Assembly (NCBI RefSeq): GCF_027887165.1
Contig: NC_077232.1
Span: 12,188,636 to 12,252,635, forward strand
Length of the DNA stretch: 64,000 nucleotides
Reading direction: 5' to 3'
Origin: Monodelphis domestica
Lineage: Eukaryota; Chordata; Mammalia; Didelphimorphia; Didelphidae
The position numbers were made by a program, and so were the translations under genes. Positions within the stretch are counted from its first letter, which is position 1; each line of letters opens with the position of its first letter. Below, in pieces: positions 1 through 21,584 of the stretch. Under the pieces are notes generated by a model, which ran no database searches, had not been told where the DNA came from, and worked only from the letters and a program-made list of their open reading frames with translations.

Positions 1-415
1 GCTGTGCATATTAAGGGCTTGGCATTCAGGGCACCCCCAAAGCCGGGGTCTCCCCATCTGTCCGAAGGCAGGGCACCCTAATATTTCATGTGATGCTGTA
101 CTTAGGGACACCGCCGTCACGACCCACGGGAGGTCCGGAAGTAGGCACCCCAGTTTAAGACTGGGACCTTCCAGCAAAGGTCAGCTCCTACTTCCCAGGG
201 CAGGGCGAAAGGGCTTTGCCAGCGCTACTGACCCGCAGTGCAGAACGAGAAACTGACGCCTGTGGAGGAGCAGCGTCCGACCCAAGGTCAACCCACCAGA
301 CCGCGGAAAGCCAAGGCTCACCGGGCCCACTGACCTGCCGGGACAAACCTCCGTTGCCCCTGCGTAGCCCCCTACTCCCGGGCAACTGGAGCCGAACCAC
401 CGATCTCTTTCTCAC

Positions 416-500
416 CTGGCGCCTCCATCCTAGGTTGTCATGGAAACTCCGACGTGCCCGCCTCACTCTCCGGAAATTCTACTTAAAACCCGGAAGTTTG
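416..500 (-). other. TMEM138: Candidate noncoding first exon of TMEM138
   Basis: On the minus strand a strong splice donor (CCAG then GTGAGAAAG, junction at 416/415) follows a GC-rich stretch with ACTTCCGG-type ETS sites. In human, TMEM138 lies head to head with CYB561A3 and starts with a noncoding exon, so this is the expected place for it. No TMEM138 protein sequence is visible; the coding exons would lie to the left of the window. The 5' limit of 500 is a guess. The identification rests on position and donor only. Confidence 0.4.
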
Positions 501-949
501 TGGTGAACGCTCTAGCCACGAGCTCCTGGGAGCTACTCGATGGTCGGACCGGCCGCCATGTTTCTGTCTTTTCAGACAATAGTGCCCAACATTCAGCCTC
601 TTTTTCCTTCTCCCCCATCTTGCTAAAGGCCCTCCCGGACAACGACGCATTTCCGCTCGCTTTCTAGTTCCCTCCCCTGTACTGGGACTAAGAAAGAATG
701 AGAGCAAATGGAGGAAGTGGGTGGGACCCATCCTCAGTTGGGGCGTTGGAAACGATCTCAAGGGGAGCCGTAAGACTCCATTTCCCAGGCTGCTTCGGGA
801 GAGGTCGAAGTTTTCCGAACGAGGTCGAAGTTCTCCGAACCGATGGTGAGAAGCCGTCTGGTGGAAGCCTGCAGGACTCCATTTCCCAGGGTACTTTGGG
901 AGAAACCGGAAGTTCTGTTGTACTATAAAAGAGAGAGGCGTCCGGGACA
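416..949. promoter_or_regulatory. Bidirectional promoter region, TMEM138/CYB561A3
   Basis: This GC-rich stretch separates the candidate TMEM138 exon from CYB561A3 exon 1. It contains ETS-type CCGGAAGT sites (near 489 on the plus strand and at 906), ACTCCATTTCCCAGG motifs at 775 and 876 that resemble the ZNF143/THAP11 element, a TATA-like TATAAAA at 924-930, and a 20 bp direct repeat at 801-840. Together these suggest a promoter firing in both directions. Transcription start sites are not directly visible. Confidence 0.6.
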
Positions 950-978
950 TTCCGCCAGCTCTTTGGAGGCGGTCTTAG
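950..978 (+). other. CYB561A3: CYB561A3 noncoding first exon
   Basis: A strong splice donor (TTAG then GTAAGT, junction at 978/979) lies about 50 bases downstream of a TATAAAA box at 924-930. That suits a short noncoding first exon beginning near 950. The first coding exon begins at 5166, which leaves a first intron of about 4.2 kb. Further 5' untranslated exons inside that intron cannot be excluded. Confidence 0.5.
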
Positions 979-1327
979 GTAAGTGTTAAGAGTTTGTGGG
1001 ACTCTATCTCCCAGAAGCCCCTGGGGCGAGACTCGCGGTCTAGTGCGAAGAGGCGGTGGGTTGAGCAGGGGGCTGTTCCAGCGGGCTAGTTCCCTTCTGG
1101 GAACTCAGGAGGAGGCTCAGAGGTCCGAGAGCAAATTTTACATTTGGCCAGACGGAGGAAGGCTAGGGGCACCTCTCTCCTCCCCACACCAAACCAAGTC
1201 TGGGAGCCCCCCGCCTCCTGATCTTTGGACCTCGCCACGGGATGCTACTCGCAAAGGAACCAGGGAGTCCGCTTCGAGCCCCCCTTTTGCCGAACTCCTA
1301 AAGGGCAGGGAATTGTGCCCGCTGGTG

Positions 1328-1392
1328 TCCCCCCAGCACCTTGCACAGTGCCTGGCACACTGTAGGCGCTTAATAAAGGTGGATTGAGTGAC
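1328..1392 (+). repeat. L2 LINE 3' end
   Basis: The sequence carries the L2 3' end signature: CAGTGCCTGGCACACTGTAG followed by GGCGCTTAATAAA. It lies in CYB561A3 intron 1. Ends are approximate. Confidence 0.75.
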
Positions 1393-1449
1393 TTGGGTGT
1401 ACCCCCGAAGACGCCCCCTCAGCTTCTTTCCTCCTACCCCTCTCCTTTG

Positions 1450-1557
1450 ACTAGCAATGGGGATTAAGTGACTTCCCCAGGGCCAGCTAGCAAGTGTAAG
1501 AGGTCCGATTTGAACCCAGGATCTCCAGTCTCTCTCCATCCAGCTGCCCCACCTAGC
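1450..1557 (-). repeat. MIR/MAR1-type SINE fragment
   Basis: Reverse-orientation CORE-SINE sequence is visible: TTAAGTGACTTCCCCAGGG, then TTTGAACCCAGGATCTCCAG, ending in CCAGCTGCCCC. It lies in CYB561A3 intron 1. Confidence 0.75.
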
Positions 1558-2029
1558 TATTATTCTCAAGGGAATTGCGTTGGCAGTTCGAGCCTCATTT
1601 CAAGATGTGTCCTGGGGTCAGCTGATTGAGCAACATTAACAGAAATGTTCATTTCCCGTTTCTTTCCTTCCTTGCACAGCTTGTGGAAGTTCCTTTAGGC
1701 CCTTCCCTTGGAGGAATGGCTGGGTGAGGAGCTAGATTCTCCCCAGGATATCCGTGTCAAATGCTTCACAAAATTAGAACAGGCTACCAAGTCTCTGGGC
1801 TTGGATTGACAAGTTTCTTTCCATTTGACCCAACTTTTAGTTTCTGCTTTCACCAAAATGAATGTCTTTGGTTTGTGTCCAGGAGCGCTCTGCCACCTGC
1901 TGTCAGAGTGGCAGAATTGCCACCAGGGGACCCTCCCCGCCTCCTCCCAGCCTAGTAGTCACCCTGCACCTCTCCCCCCCCACCCCCATATGCAAAGAGT
2001 TGCCCAGGCCTGTGGATGTCACCCAGGGC

Positions 2030-2105
2030 CCAGCCTCGTCGCCTCCTACCTGGAGTATTGCAGTCACTGCCTCAGTCTTTCCTTCGGAGGGATCCCTGCA
2101 AGGAC
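2030..2105 (+). repeat. Possible L2 LINE fragment
   Basis: The segment CTACCTGGAGTATTGCAGTC and the bases after it resemble the L2 reverse-transcriptase stretch that reads 'CTGGACTATTGCAATAGCC'. It is a short, diverged match. The rest of 1560-2660, in CYB561A3 intron 1, shows nothing I recognise. Confidence 0.4.
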
Positions 2106-2661
2106 TGGCTGGTGGAACGCCACCGCCCACACAGGAAGTAGCTGTGGAGACAGTGTGGGCCCTTACCAGATACTTCCTGACTGTCAGGACCTCAGAGACT
2201 ACAGTTTAGTCAGTGTTAGGATGAGAAGCCACCTGCCTTTGCTCTGAGACCTCTAGCGGGGGAACCCTCAGCTTCCTGACACAGACAGCCTCTTTGGGCC
2301 ACTACAATTGTCAGGGAGGATTTTTATAAATAGGAATCCCGGCCCTGCCTCTGACTCCTGCCCGTGGCCCCTTCTTTTGACCTCTGGGACCCCAGAAGAC
2401 AAATCGAGGCCCTCTTCCACACGAAAGCTCCTCCGATACTCGAACTGCTCATCTGTGGCCGTTCCTGGTTCCGTCACCTGCGCCTTCTGTGACTTAATCT
2501 GCTTCCCCTTCCTGATTCCCCCACTCTGGCTATATCCTTCCAGGACATCCCCTGGCCTTCCCCAAAGGTGGTCTCTCAAACTGAACTGAAGAACTCCAGG
2601 GAACGTCTGATCCGGGCAGAGTGCGTTAGGACTCTCAGACTAGGGACAGAGGGTTGGTTTG

Positions 2662-2844
2662 TTTTTGACCCTGACCTTCCATCTTGGAATCAATACTGGG
2701 TAAAGAGAGGTCAGGGCTAGGCCAGGGGGGTCAAGGGACTTGCCCAGGGTCACCCAGCTGGGACGTGGCTGAGGCCAGATCGGAACCCAGGACCTCCCAT
2801 CCCTAGGGTTGGCTCTCCATCCGCTAAGCTACCCAGCTGCCCCC
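2662..2844 (-). repeat. MAR1 SINE
   Basis: Near full-length SINE in reverse orientation: CTTCCATCTTGGAATCAATA at the left, GACTTGCCCAGGGTCACCCA in the middle, and ACCCAGCTGCCCCC at the right. It is the first of two adjacent copies with the same orientation. Confidence 0.9.
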
Positions 2845-2851
2845 TTGTGTT

Positions 2852-3058
2852 TGTTTTTTTAACATAACCTTTACTTTCCATCTTAGAATCAATACTGTGG
2901 ATTGGTTTTAAGGCAGAAGATCAGTGAGGGCTAAGCAATTGGGGTTAAGTGACTTGCCCAGGGTCACATAGCCAGGCAGGGTCTCAGGCCAGATTTGAGC
3001 CCGGGACCTCCCCTCTCTTGGCCCAGCTGTACATCCCCTGAGCCGCCTTGGTGCCCCT
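2852..3058 (-). repeat. MAR1 SINE
   Basis: Second reverse-orientation copy. It begins at the T-run at 2852 (the reversed A-tail) and ends near the CCTTGGTGCCCC head. Its head is more diverged than that of the copy to its left. Confidence 0.85.
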
Positions 3059-4324
3059 GGAAAGAGTCTTTGTCCAGCGCTCTACGAAGATTGAGGCAAA
3101 CTTGCCCTCCCTTACTTAGGAGCCGGATAACCCTACAGCAAAGGGGAGAAGCCAGGCTTGGGGAATTCAAGCAGCCTCTTTGCGACGTTGCCTTTATGGC
3201 CTGTCTCGGAATCCCTGTTAAACATTGGTGTCCAAGGCAGAAGAGGAGGGCGGCTCGGCGGCTGGGATGAAGTCGCTTCCGTGGTAGGTCAGGAAACGCT
3301 GGAGGCCGGTGCCGGCCAGGCCCTCCCAGCTCCATTGACTGAGCTTTCCAGAAGCCTCTGAGCCAAAGCAAATGGCCAGTTCCTAGTTTGTGGTCTCGCC
3401 ATTTCTCTCAAAGGATTCACGATCCCAGCTCCGAGATGGCGCCTTCCATTGGCCCGTCGGCTCGTAAGCCCGATGGGAGCCTGGTGGGTGGCGGCTGCCC
3501 TTCCCCCGCCGGCTCTCCCCTGGGGCCGGATTGTCTCCACAGCCACCAGCCAGTCCTTGCAGGGGGGGGGGGCACCCACTCTACGGACTAGAAAGAGCAA
3601 GAGGAGGTTAAAAACTCTCCAGCTGACAGGCCGGAGCCTAGGCAGTGGCGGGAGAGGGAGACCCAGGCCCTGCCCTCGAGGAGCTTCCATTGGCCCTGGG
3701 AGAGAGGGTGGCGGTTCAGGTGATCTCGGGAGACCCCTTCAGGCTTGGGGGGGGGCACGCCCTGAGAGAGAGGCTCTCTGGGCTCCCGGGCAGGCGGAGG
3801 GTGGAGCGAGGCCTGGGAAGGTGGGTCAGTCTGGGCTCAGCCCAAAGCCCAGCAGACTCCCTTCCTAGGGAGCTCGGGGAGGCTCCTGGTGACTCAGCCG
3901 GTGGAGGAGGGGACGGGCACGGGGCGAAACCATGGCCCTGCCAGGAGGCCTGTGTGTGATCTTCCGGGGCCGGCCTCGTGGGGCTTGGACCTTTGCACCC
4001 GCTCTGGGCTGGCTGGCTCCGGGCCCGACTCTCCCTCCCCATCCAAGCGTTGCTCTTAGGCGAGCCCAGGCACGAGGCTTGGCAGGGCCTGGCCCTGGGG
4101 GGGTGGGCAGAGGATCCAAGCCCTCTGGGAGGCCGCTGCTGCCTCTCAGTGCCTCCCAGCCTCCAGCCTGACCCCTGGCCCAACCCTCCTCCCGTGCTCA
4201 GATCAGAGCCTTCCCCTTGGGGTAAGGACAGCCTGGCATTCATGCCACCTCTCTGGGGGTACCACACTCCCCGCCCACCTGGCTTTCTGCCGTACTCGTG
4301 TCTGCTGCCCACTAGGCCGTGCCA

Positions 4325-4500
4325 CAGGGCACCGAGAGCTGGGAAGAGCCGAGTTCAAATGCAGCCTGGGACATCTACTAGCTTGACTCTAGGCATGTCA
4401 CTGACCCTCTCCCTGCCTCAGTTTCCTCACTTGTAACGTGGGGATCCTAAGAGCACCCGCCTCAGAGGCTTGTTGGGAAGACGATGTCTGGAAAGCGCTC
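4325..4500 (+). repeat. MIR SINE
   Basis: MIR consensus features read in order: GAGTTCAAATGCAGCCTGGG, CTCTAGGCATGTCACTGACC, CCTCAGTTTCCTCACTTGTA, and GGAAAGCGCTCAG. It lies in CYB561A3 intron 1. Confidence 0.8.
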
Positions 4501-4554
4501 AGCCCAGGGTGCCCGCCCGGGTGCCGGTGCGTCCGCAGCTCCCCAGAAAGCACT

Positions 4555-4640
4555 CGTGTCGTCTCCTAGAACATGAGCTCCTTGAGGTCGGGGCCTCCCG
4601 CTGGTGTCCTCGGCCGGCACACGCGGGCTACATGAACGAA
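4555..4640 (+). repeat. L2 LINE 3' end fragment
   Basis: The stretch GAACATGAGCTCCTTGAGG followed by a diverged GGCACACGCGGGCTACATGA resembles the L2 3' untranslated end. Confidence 0.55.
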
Positions 4641-4744
4641 TGGCGGCCGCTGGAGCAGGCTGGGGCTGGGCACGCTGTGCCCTTCCGTCCTCGGCGTCGG
4701 GCAGAATTCGCCGCAGGGAGAGCCTCTCGGAGCCCCGGGGGAGG

Positions 4745-4925
4745 GGGGCCCGGCCCCCGCCGCCCCAGGTCAGGGCCCCCCCCCCCCGCCGCCCCAGGTC
4801 GGGGCCCCCCCCCCCGCCGTCCCAGGTCGGGGCCCCCCCCCGCCGTCCCAGGTCGGGGCCCCCCGCCGTCCCAGGTCGGGGCCCCCCCCCCCCCCCCCCC
4901 CCCGCCGTCCCAGGTCGGGGCCCCG
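4745..4925 (+). repeat. C-rich minisatellite in CYB561A3 intron 1
   Basis: About six copies of a CCGCCGTCCCAGGTCGGGGC-type unit are joined by runs of C that vary in length from about 5 to 17 bases. It lies 240 bases upstream of the first coding exon. The minus strand is strongly G-rich with many G-runs, so it could fold into G-quadruplexes. Confidence 0.85.
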
Positions 4926-5172
4926 AGAGGCCGGGCTGCTCACTTTCCTTTCTCAGAATAGACTCTGTGGCCCTCAGACCATGACCTGCTGCTTCTCTCT
5001 CTTCCTCTGGGGTTCCCCTCGGCCTTGAGAAAGCAGAAGTGGGGCGCCCGGTGGGGGGCTGTGGGCGGTCCCATGGCCCCAGCGCCCGTGTTGGGGGATG
5101 GGAAAGAATCCGTTCTCGGGCTCTGGCCGGGGCAGGAGTGGCTGATCCCGTCCGTCCTTCCCCAGGAGCGGC

Positions 5173-7374
5173 ATGGCCCTGGGGCGCTTCTATCTCTTCT
5201 CCCTGGTCCTGGGCACGCTGGGCTCCCTCTGCGTGCTCTTCACCATCTACTGGGCCCAGCACTGGCGCGGAGGCTTCCGCTGGGACGGCAGCAGCCGCAT
5301 GTTCAACTGGCACCCCGTCCTGATGGTGGCCGGGATGGTGGTGCTGTACGGCGCCGGTGAGTGGGGGGCGGGGCGCGAGTCACCCCTCCCCGTGCCGCGG
5401 TCCTTCCCCGGGGCTCCTGGCCAGGGAGGGCTCCTCCGTGTCCCCCAAGAGGAGGAGGGCGGGCAGGGGCCGCGCTGGGGGCCTGGAGGAGGCCTGGGCA
5501 GGGAGGCCGCCATCCCTTAGGGGAGTAAAAGGCTCGGCCTAGCGGCGTGCAGACCGCGGCCCCCTCGGCCTGCTCTGTACTCGTCTCTTCCTCTTGGACA
5601 CCCGGCACAGGTTGGGTGGGTAGAGACGGGGCTGCCGTGAAAGCAGCCACGCACCCGGAGGCCCGGGGTTCAGGTCCTGGCTTGGCCGCACACTGCCTCT
5701 GGGAGAGGCCTCCGTTTCCTTGTCTGTACAATGAGGGGGCTGGCTGGTGGCCCCTCTGCCCCCAGGCTCAGAGTGGGGACGGGCCCTGGCTTCCGGTCTC
5801 CCCGCAGCCTCCTTGGTGTACCGCCTGCCCCAGGCCTGGCTCGGGCCCAAACTGCCGTGGAAGCTGCTCCACGCGGCGCTGCACCTGGCGGCCTTCGTCC
5901 TGGCGGTGCTGGGGCTCGTGGCCGTCTTCGACTTCCACCGCCACAACCACATCGCCCATCTCTACTCCTTGCACAGCTGGCTGGGGATCGCCGCCGTGGC
6001 CCTTTTTGCCTGCCAGGTGGGTGCCCCGCCGGGGGGTGGGCCGGGCCGGGCCTCCTGATGGGCCTGATGCCGGCCGGCCTGCCCGGAAAGAGCAGAGCAG
6101 AGCACGGCTCGGGCCCTGTTGGAGCGCCGTCGCCCGCTCGGCACCGGGAGGGAGAGCCTGGCCCACGGGGCCTCCCTAGGCGGGGCCCGGCTGTCTCCTG
6201 GCTGCCACGGTGCCTCGTGGTCCGAGGTAGAATGTGAGAACGGTCTGGACAGGATGGGGAAGCCCGCAAGCCCGGGCTGAGGGATCGTTGGAAGGAGAGT
6301 GGAAATGAAGGGCCAGAGAATGGGGGGGCCGAAGCCTGGGAGGTGGCTGGCGTAACCCCTCCCCCGGGGCCCTGGTTGTCTCCCCTCAGTGGTTCCTGGG
6401 CTTTGCCATCTTCCTGCTGCCCTGGGCATCCCTGTGGCTTCGCAGTGTCCTCAAGCCCCTCCATGTCTTTTTGGGGGCCACCATCCTGTCCCTGTCCACG
6501 GCCTCCGTCATCTCTGGAATCAACGAGAAGCTCTTCTTCAGTCTGTGAGTGTCCCGCGGGGCCCCGCTCTTCTCCCCTAGGCCTGGACCAGGGTGCACCC
6601 CCAGCCGTCTTCCTCGAGGCGGGCCCTGCAGCTCAGAAAAGGGCTTTGGGGGCCACCCCGCCGGGCGGACCCAGGAGAGCCAACACTGTCGCCCCACAGG
6701 AAAAACGCGACCGCCCCCTACTCGAGCCTCCCCCCGGAGGCCCGCTTTGCCAACAGCACTGGGATGCTGGTGGTCATCTTTGGGGTCCTCGTGCTCTACG
6801 TCCTCCTGGCTTCCTCGTGGAAACGGCCTGAACCGGGGCTCCTGAGCGACAGACAGGTAGGAGCGCGCAGGAGGTTGGGGGGGCTCCGTGGAGGAGGCAG
6901 CAGGCAGCTGCGCTGAACGACCTGCTCCAGAGCAGCCGCCTGCTGCCGGGGCGGAACAGACAGACGCAAGACCGCTGGACTTGGGTTCGGGTCCTGCCAC
7001 GGACCCTGGCTGCGAGCCCCTCATCGGGGCTCCCACACTAGAGCGGGCTGACACAGCACCTGGTCTGGCCTCATTTTACCGGCAAGGAAACGGGCCCCGA
7101 GTGGGGTCCAGCCGTGCGGACGGGAAGGGGACGTCTGGGCTCTGTTCCCTTCGTTTGGGGGCCTCGAGGAGGTGGGGAGACCCCTCTGCCCTAGGCCCGT
7201 TTTCAGGGAGACGCGCCTTCTCCCTACCAGAGGCTTCCACAGAGCCAGCCTTGGCGACTTGGGGTGCCATTCTGGGCCTGGTCCCCACCCGGTGGGTCCC
7301 GCGGGCGTCCGTCTGTCTAGCCTAACGCGTCCCCTCGACTCTCTTTCCAGCCCCTGCTGCAGGAAGGGGAGTGA
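5173..7374 (+). CDS. CYB561A3: CYB561A3, lysosomal ascorbate-dependent ferrireductase (cytochrome b561 family)
   Basis: Coding exons are 5173-5356, 5808-6016, 6390-6544, 6700-6856 and 7351-7374; all introns are GT-AG. They encode 242 residues, the length I recall for human. The family moves electrons across the membrane from cytosolic ascorbate to reduce ferric iron on the other side, here in late endosomes and lysosomes. About six hydrophobic membrane segments are visible. The four expected haem-binding histidines are His47, His83, His117 and His156, with the 36-34-39 spacing of the family. NAT and NST glycosylation sequons lie near residues 185 and 201, in and just after the last loop. The C-terminus carries DRQPLL, an acidic di-leucine signal that fits lysosomal sorting. 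The start at 5173 begins with MALGRFYLFSL, matching the family N-terminus; the exon opens seven bases earlier at 5166. TKFC lies tail to tail downstream. Confidence 0.95.
5640..5745 (+). repeat. MIR SINE fragment
   Basis: The stretch GGGGTTCAGGTCCTGGCTTG, followed by CCTCCGTTTCCTTGTCTGTA, follows the MIR consensus. It lies in the intron after the first coding exon of CYB561A3. Confidence 0.7.
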
Positions 7375-8670
7375 GGCGGGAAGGGCCCCCCGGAGCAGCC
7401 CCGCCAGCTACGCTCCCCACGCTGCGCTCCGCCGGGGGCTCTGCCACCCTCGGGCCCCGCCTGCTGCTTCCCCGACAGCGCTGGCTTCTGCACCTCTCGG
7501 GCCCTTCGGGAGGCTCGCCTGGGCCTGGGCCCGGCTCCACGCCTTCCCCCCACCGGCTGCTCCGGGGCAGGCAGGGGCGCCTTGCGTGAGGGCAGCCCGG
7601 AGCTGACTGGGGGGTGGACGGGCCGCAGCCCCCTGGGCGAGGGGAGCCCCTCGGCGCTCGGACCCGGACCTTCCCTGGTGCTTACGGCCTGGGGCCTCCA
7701 GGCAGGCACAGGAGCTCCGAGGACCGTCCTGGCAGGGCCTGATAACGGGGCTGCCTTGGCCCGGGAGCTGCTCCTGGCCGCCCCCCGAACACTGCCCTCG
7801 TCAGACTCCCTGAAATGGTGGAGGCGCCTCGGGGGGCACCGTGGGCCCCCCCAAGCCCAGAGCTGGCCCTTCCCCCACCCCTGCTGCTTGGACACGGCCA
7901 GACGTCCACCCGCCCCTGTAAAGTGCCAGCTCCCGGGGCTGACCGAGGCCAGGCCAGGCCAGTCGGAACCCTCCCAGAGCGACCTCCGCTGGCCAGATTC
8001 ACAGGAAACCTCCAATCTGCTGCTCGCCGTAGCATCCCGCTTCTGCTGCTGTTCCAAAGGAAGTTCTCTCTCGTTGCCTCCCAAGGGAGGCCTGGCCTGG
8101 GCGGGGCCCAGAGGAAAGGAAGGGGTCCTCCAGTGTGTGTTCCCGCCAGCCGGCCCGTGGGCGGCCCCCTCGCACGGGACGGTGGGCGTCGCCCCTTTGG
8201 CGCCTGAACCGAGGCCCCCCCCACGTCCGTTGCATATTTAGCCTTGGAAGGCGGGAAGACCGACTTCCTAACCGTCTGCAGTTGGGGCCACCCCAGAGTC
8301 CTGCCACGCGGAGCTGGTCCTTCAGCGGTGCCGGGGCTGTGTGAGGCACCAGAGGCCCGGGCGAGGGGAGCCCTGCTCAGGGTTTGAAGGCGGCTCAGTG
8401 GGGAGAATGCCAGGCCTAAAGGAAGATCTTGGGTTCCGATCGGGCCGTGCTTCGAGTTGCGCGACCCTGGGCAAGTCCTGACTGCCTAACTAAGCACCCC
8501 TCTGCCTTGGCATTGATAGTCAACTGGATCCCAGACAGAAGGCGGGGCTTAAAAGGCCCCAAAGTCTCCCTGGCCTAGGCCAGGGCCCTGGCACCTTTGG
8601 GGCTGGAGGGAATCGCTTATCAGGGCCCCAATTCTTTAGCCTCACCATTAAAGTCGTTTCTACTGCATTT
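7375..8670 (+). other. CYB561A3: CYB561A3 3' untranslated region and poly(A) signal
   Basis: The stop codon at 7372-7374 is followed by GC-rich noncoding sequence. The first plausible poly(A) signal is ATTAAA at 8647-8652, so the transcript probably ends near 8670. A diverged MAR1 SINE lies inside this UTR at about 8390-8552. An earlier end without a canonical signal is possible. Confidence 0.5.
8390..8552 (+). repeat. MAR1 SINE in the CYB561A3 3' UTR
   Basis: A diverged forward copy: GGCGGCTCAGTGGGGAGAAT, CTTGGGTTCCGATC, GCGACCCTGGGCAAGTCCTG, and CCCAGACAGAAGG. Confidence 0.75.
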
Positions 8671-9679
8671 CCCGGCCTACGAGTCTGCCTTGTTGCGGAG
8701 CCCTGGCCGGCCTAGGGTGCTCTTAGACCCGTCCGGCAGTGACCCGCAGAGGAATGGGCTGCCCCTCCTCTGGGTCTCCTGCCTGGATGACCACTTGCTG
8801 GGGGCTCACAGAGGGCATTTTAATTCGACGTTTGGGCCCAGATAGCCTCCGGGGTCCCATCTGAGCCCTGTGAAAGCTGACCGTGGCATTCAGGACCCTT
8901 GCCTGGCGAGAGGCGCCTCAGTGCATTGTGGGTCTGGGCGGGGCCCTCCCCCCTGCAGCGCAGTCAATTTGGGGAGGGGCACACCAGCAGGGACAGGGCG
9001 GGGCTGATCACGTGGTCTGTGGAAACTCCCTCTGCCAGAGCAGGCCACGCTTGCCCTGCGACCCTGTGAGCTGCCTGGGGGTCTGCCCAGGGCTCCGCAG
9101 CCTCTCTTCCTCCCGGACGTCCAGGCTGGCCCTTCATGCTCTGCTTAGAACCAAAACTGACCCTCTCCAAAGTAGAGCCCCTTCCTGATGGCCAGTGCAG
9201 ACCCTCGCCTGTCTAGACCCTTCTCTAAGGGGCTCAGAGAACCTGCGTGTGCCCAGGCGCATCAGGCCCCAGCGGTGTCCGGAGCCGCTGCTGTAGCTCA
9301 GCCTCGATGGCAGGAGCCGGCCGGACGCTGCTCTTGGCCCCTTTGGGCCCCTCCAGCGCCTCCGCTGCTCGGTCAGGCCAAAGCCATCTGGGACAAGAAG
9401 CAGGAGTCTGGGAGAGGACCGGGCCGGGCACGGGCATCGCTCTGGGGAAACCCAGCCCTCCCCGCCCCGTCCGCCCTGGGTCAGGTTCTCGGCCTCCCCC
9501 CGGGTGGCCCGCGGCCGCTGTCCGCCCTAGCTCGGACGTCCCCGTCCTGCGCAGGTCCCTGAGCACGAGAAGCCCCGAGCGCCGAGTTCAGATCTGGTAG
9601 AGGGGCCGCCACATCTCCACCTGTTGCAGGCTGAGCAGATGGCAGGGAAGGAAGGAGCCGCCACACGGCGTCCGATCGC
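8671..9679. other. Intergenic gap between convergent CYB561A3 and TKFC
   Basis: About 1 kb of GC-rich sequence lies between the two 3' ends. I see no exon, RNA gene or recognisable repeat in it. Confidence 0.5.
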
Positions 9680-10088
9680 GGCAGCTCGGACATGATTTAT
9701 TGGCTTTCGCCGTCTGCCCGTTTATTGACAAAAGGCTCCCACTGAGAGCTTTAAACACGTGGGCCCGTCACGGAGGCACCCGGCTAGCCCCGCGGAGGGC
9801 CGGGGAGCGGGGCAGACCCTGCTGTCCTGGAGGCCGGAGTCCCCGGTAAACCCGAGGCGGGCTTTGCCTGGGCCGGGGCGGCCGCCCCCCGCGGGTGTAC
9901 GGATCCAGGCTTGCTGGGCCTCGGCTCCGGGAAGGGGGCCTTGACACGCACGACGACCTGATCCTCGTCCTGCCGTTTGGACGCCTTTTTGCGTTTACGG
10001 ACACGACGGTGCGGAGGGGACGGTGCCACGCGCTGCGCCGGCCTACAGAGGGGCAGGGCGGGGCGGGAGGGGGCCCACGGGAGGGGGC
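9680..10088 (-). other. TKFC: TKFC 3' untranslated region with two poly(A) signals
   Basis: Reading leftward from the TGA at 10089-10091, AATAAA hexamers occur at 9726-9721 and again at 9701-9696. The UTR is therefore about 380-410 bases. Two signals 25 bases apart suggest alternative or reinforced cleavage. Confidence 0.65.
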
Positions 10089-20918
<10,830 letters not shown>

Positions 20919-20921
<3 letters not shown>

Positions 20922-20964
20922 GGTGGGAAAGATTCAGAAAGGGAGGCAGAATCCGGAATGAGTT
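20919..20964 (-). other. TKFC: TKFC exon 2: 5' UTR plus start codon
   Basis: On the minus strand, an acceptor in a pyrimidine-rich context (TCCTCTGACTACTCAG) precedes a 46-base exon that ends exactly with ATG, followed by the donor GTGAGTCC. The ATG sits in a strong CCCACC context. The next exon starts GCCTCCAAGAAG, giving MASKK in frame with the human N-terminus MTSKK. Confidence 0.7.
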
Positions 20965-21584
20965 CTGAGTAGTCAGAGGAGGTGGGAATGGATGTAGGAA
21001 AGGGAGCAGCCTATCCAGCAGTGCCTCAGGGCTTTCTGTCCACGTGGGCCCCTTCAGAGCTAAACTGGGAGAGGCAGCTCCAGCAGCAGGATCTATAGGA
21101 ATGAGGAACCAGATCTGAGTGTGTGCAGGTAGGACGCGGAGGCCCTATTTAGAGGCCGGGATCAATGGGGGTTGGCCCAAGGGGCTGAGCCAAGTCAAGC
21201 ACAATAGTGCCAGCATGAGTTCTCTGGCCCCCTGGGATCCTCTTCCCACCTAAGAACTTTGATCTAAGTCCAAACTCTATCTCGTGGCCCAGCAATGGAG
21301 TGTGGAAGGCCCAGGAGAAGAAAGACCAAGGTCCACACGTGCTCCCAATCCTCTCCCTGATCTGGGGCACACGCCCTGTCTTTGGGAGTAGAGCTACCCC
21401 AGAACCCTCTAGGCAGGGACTTCCCAGGTGGTCTGGACAGGATCCCAGCTTGGTCATCATGGACACCTGCTAATACCTCCAGGAGCCAGAAGGGAACAAA
21501 GCAAACAACTTTATTTTTTGGCTCCAAGAAGCAGCTGCTCCTGGATCCTAAAGTTGAGGAAACGAGATGGAGCAAGCAGTATGG

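Noticed and set aside
1-415. TMEM138 coding sequence at the left edge
   Set aside because: None of the TMEM138 protein I remember can be read here. Only a probable noncoding exon and intron are present.
4462-5313. 283-codon minus-strand frame over CYB561A3 intron 1
   Set aside because: It is a GC-rich shadow of the C-run minisatellite and exon 2, with no recognisable protein features.
9784-10042. Basic peptide RKRKKASKRQDEDQ on the minus strand past the TKFC stop, possible alternative last exon
   Set aside because: There is an acceptor-like TCTGTAG, but splicing from the phase-0 end of TKFC exon 17 would put this peptide out of frame and hit a stop within 16 codons.
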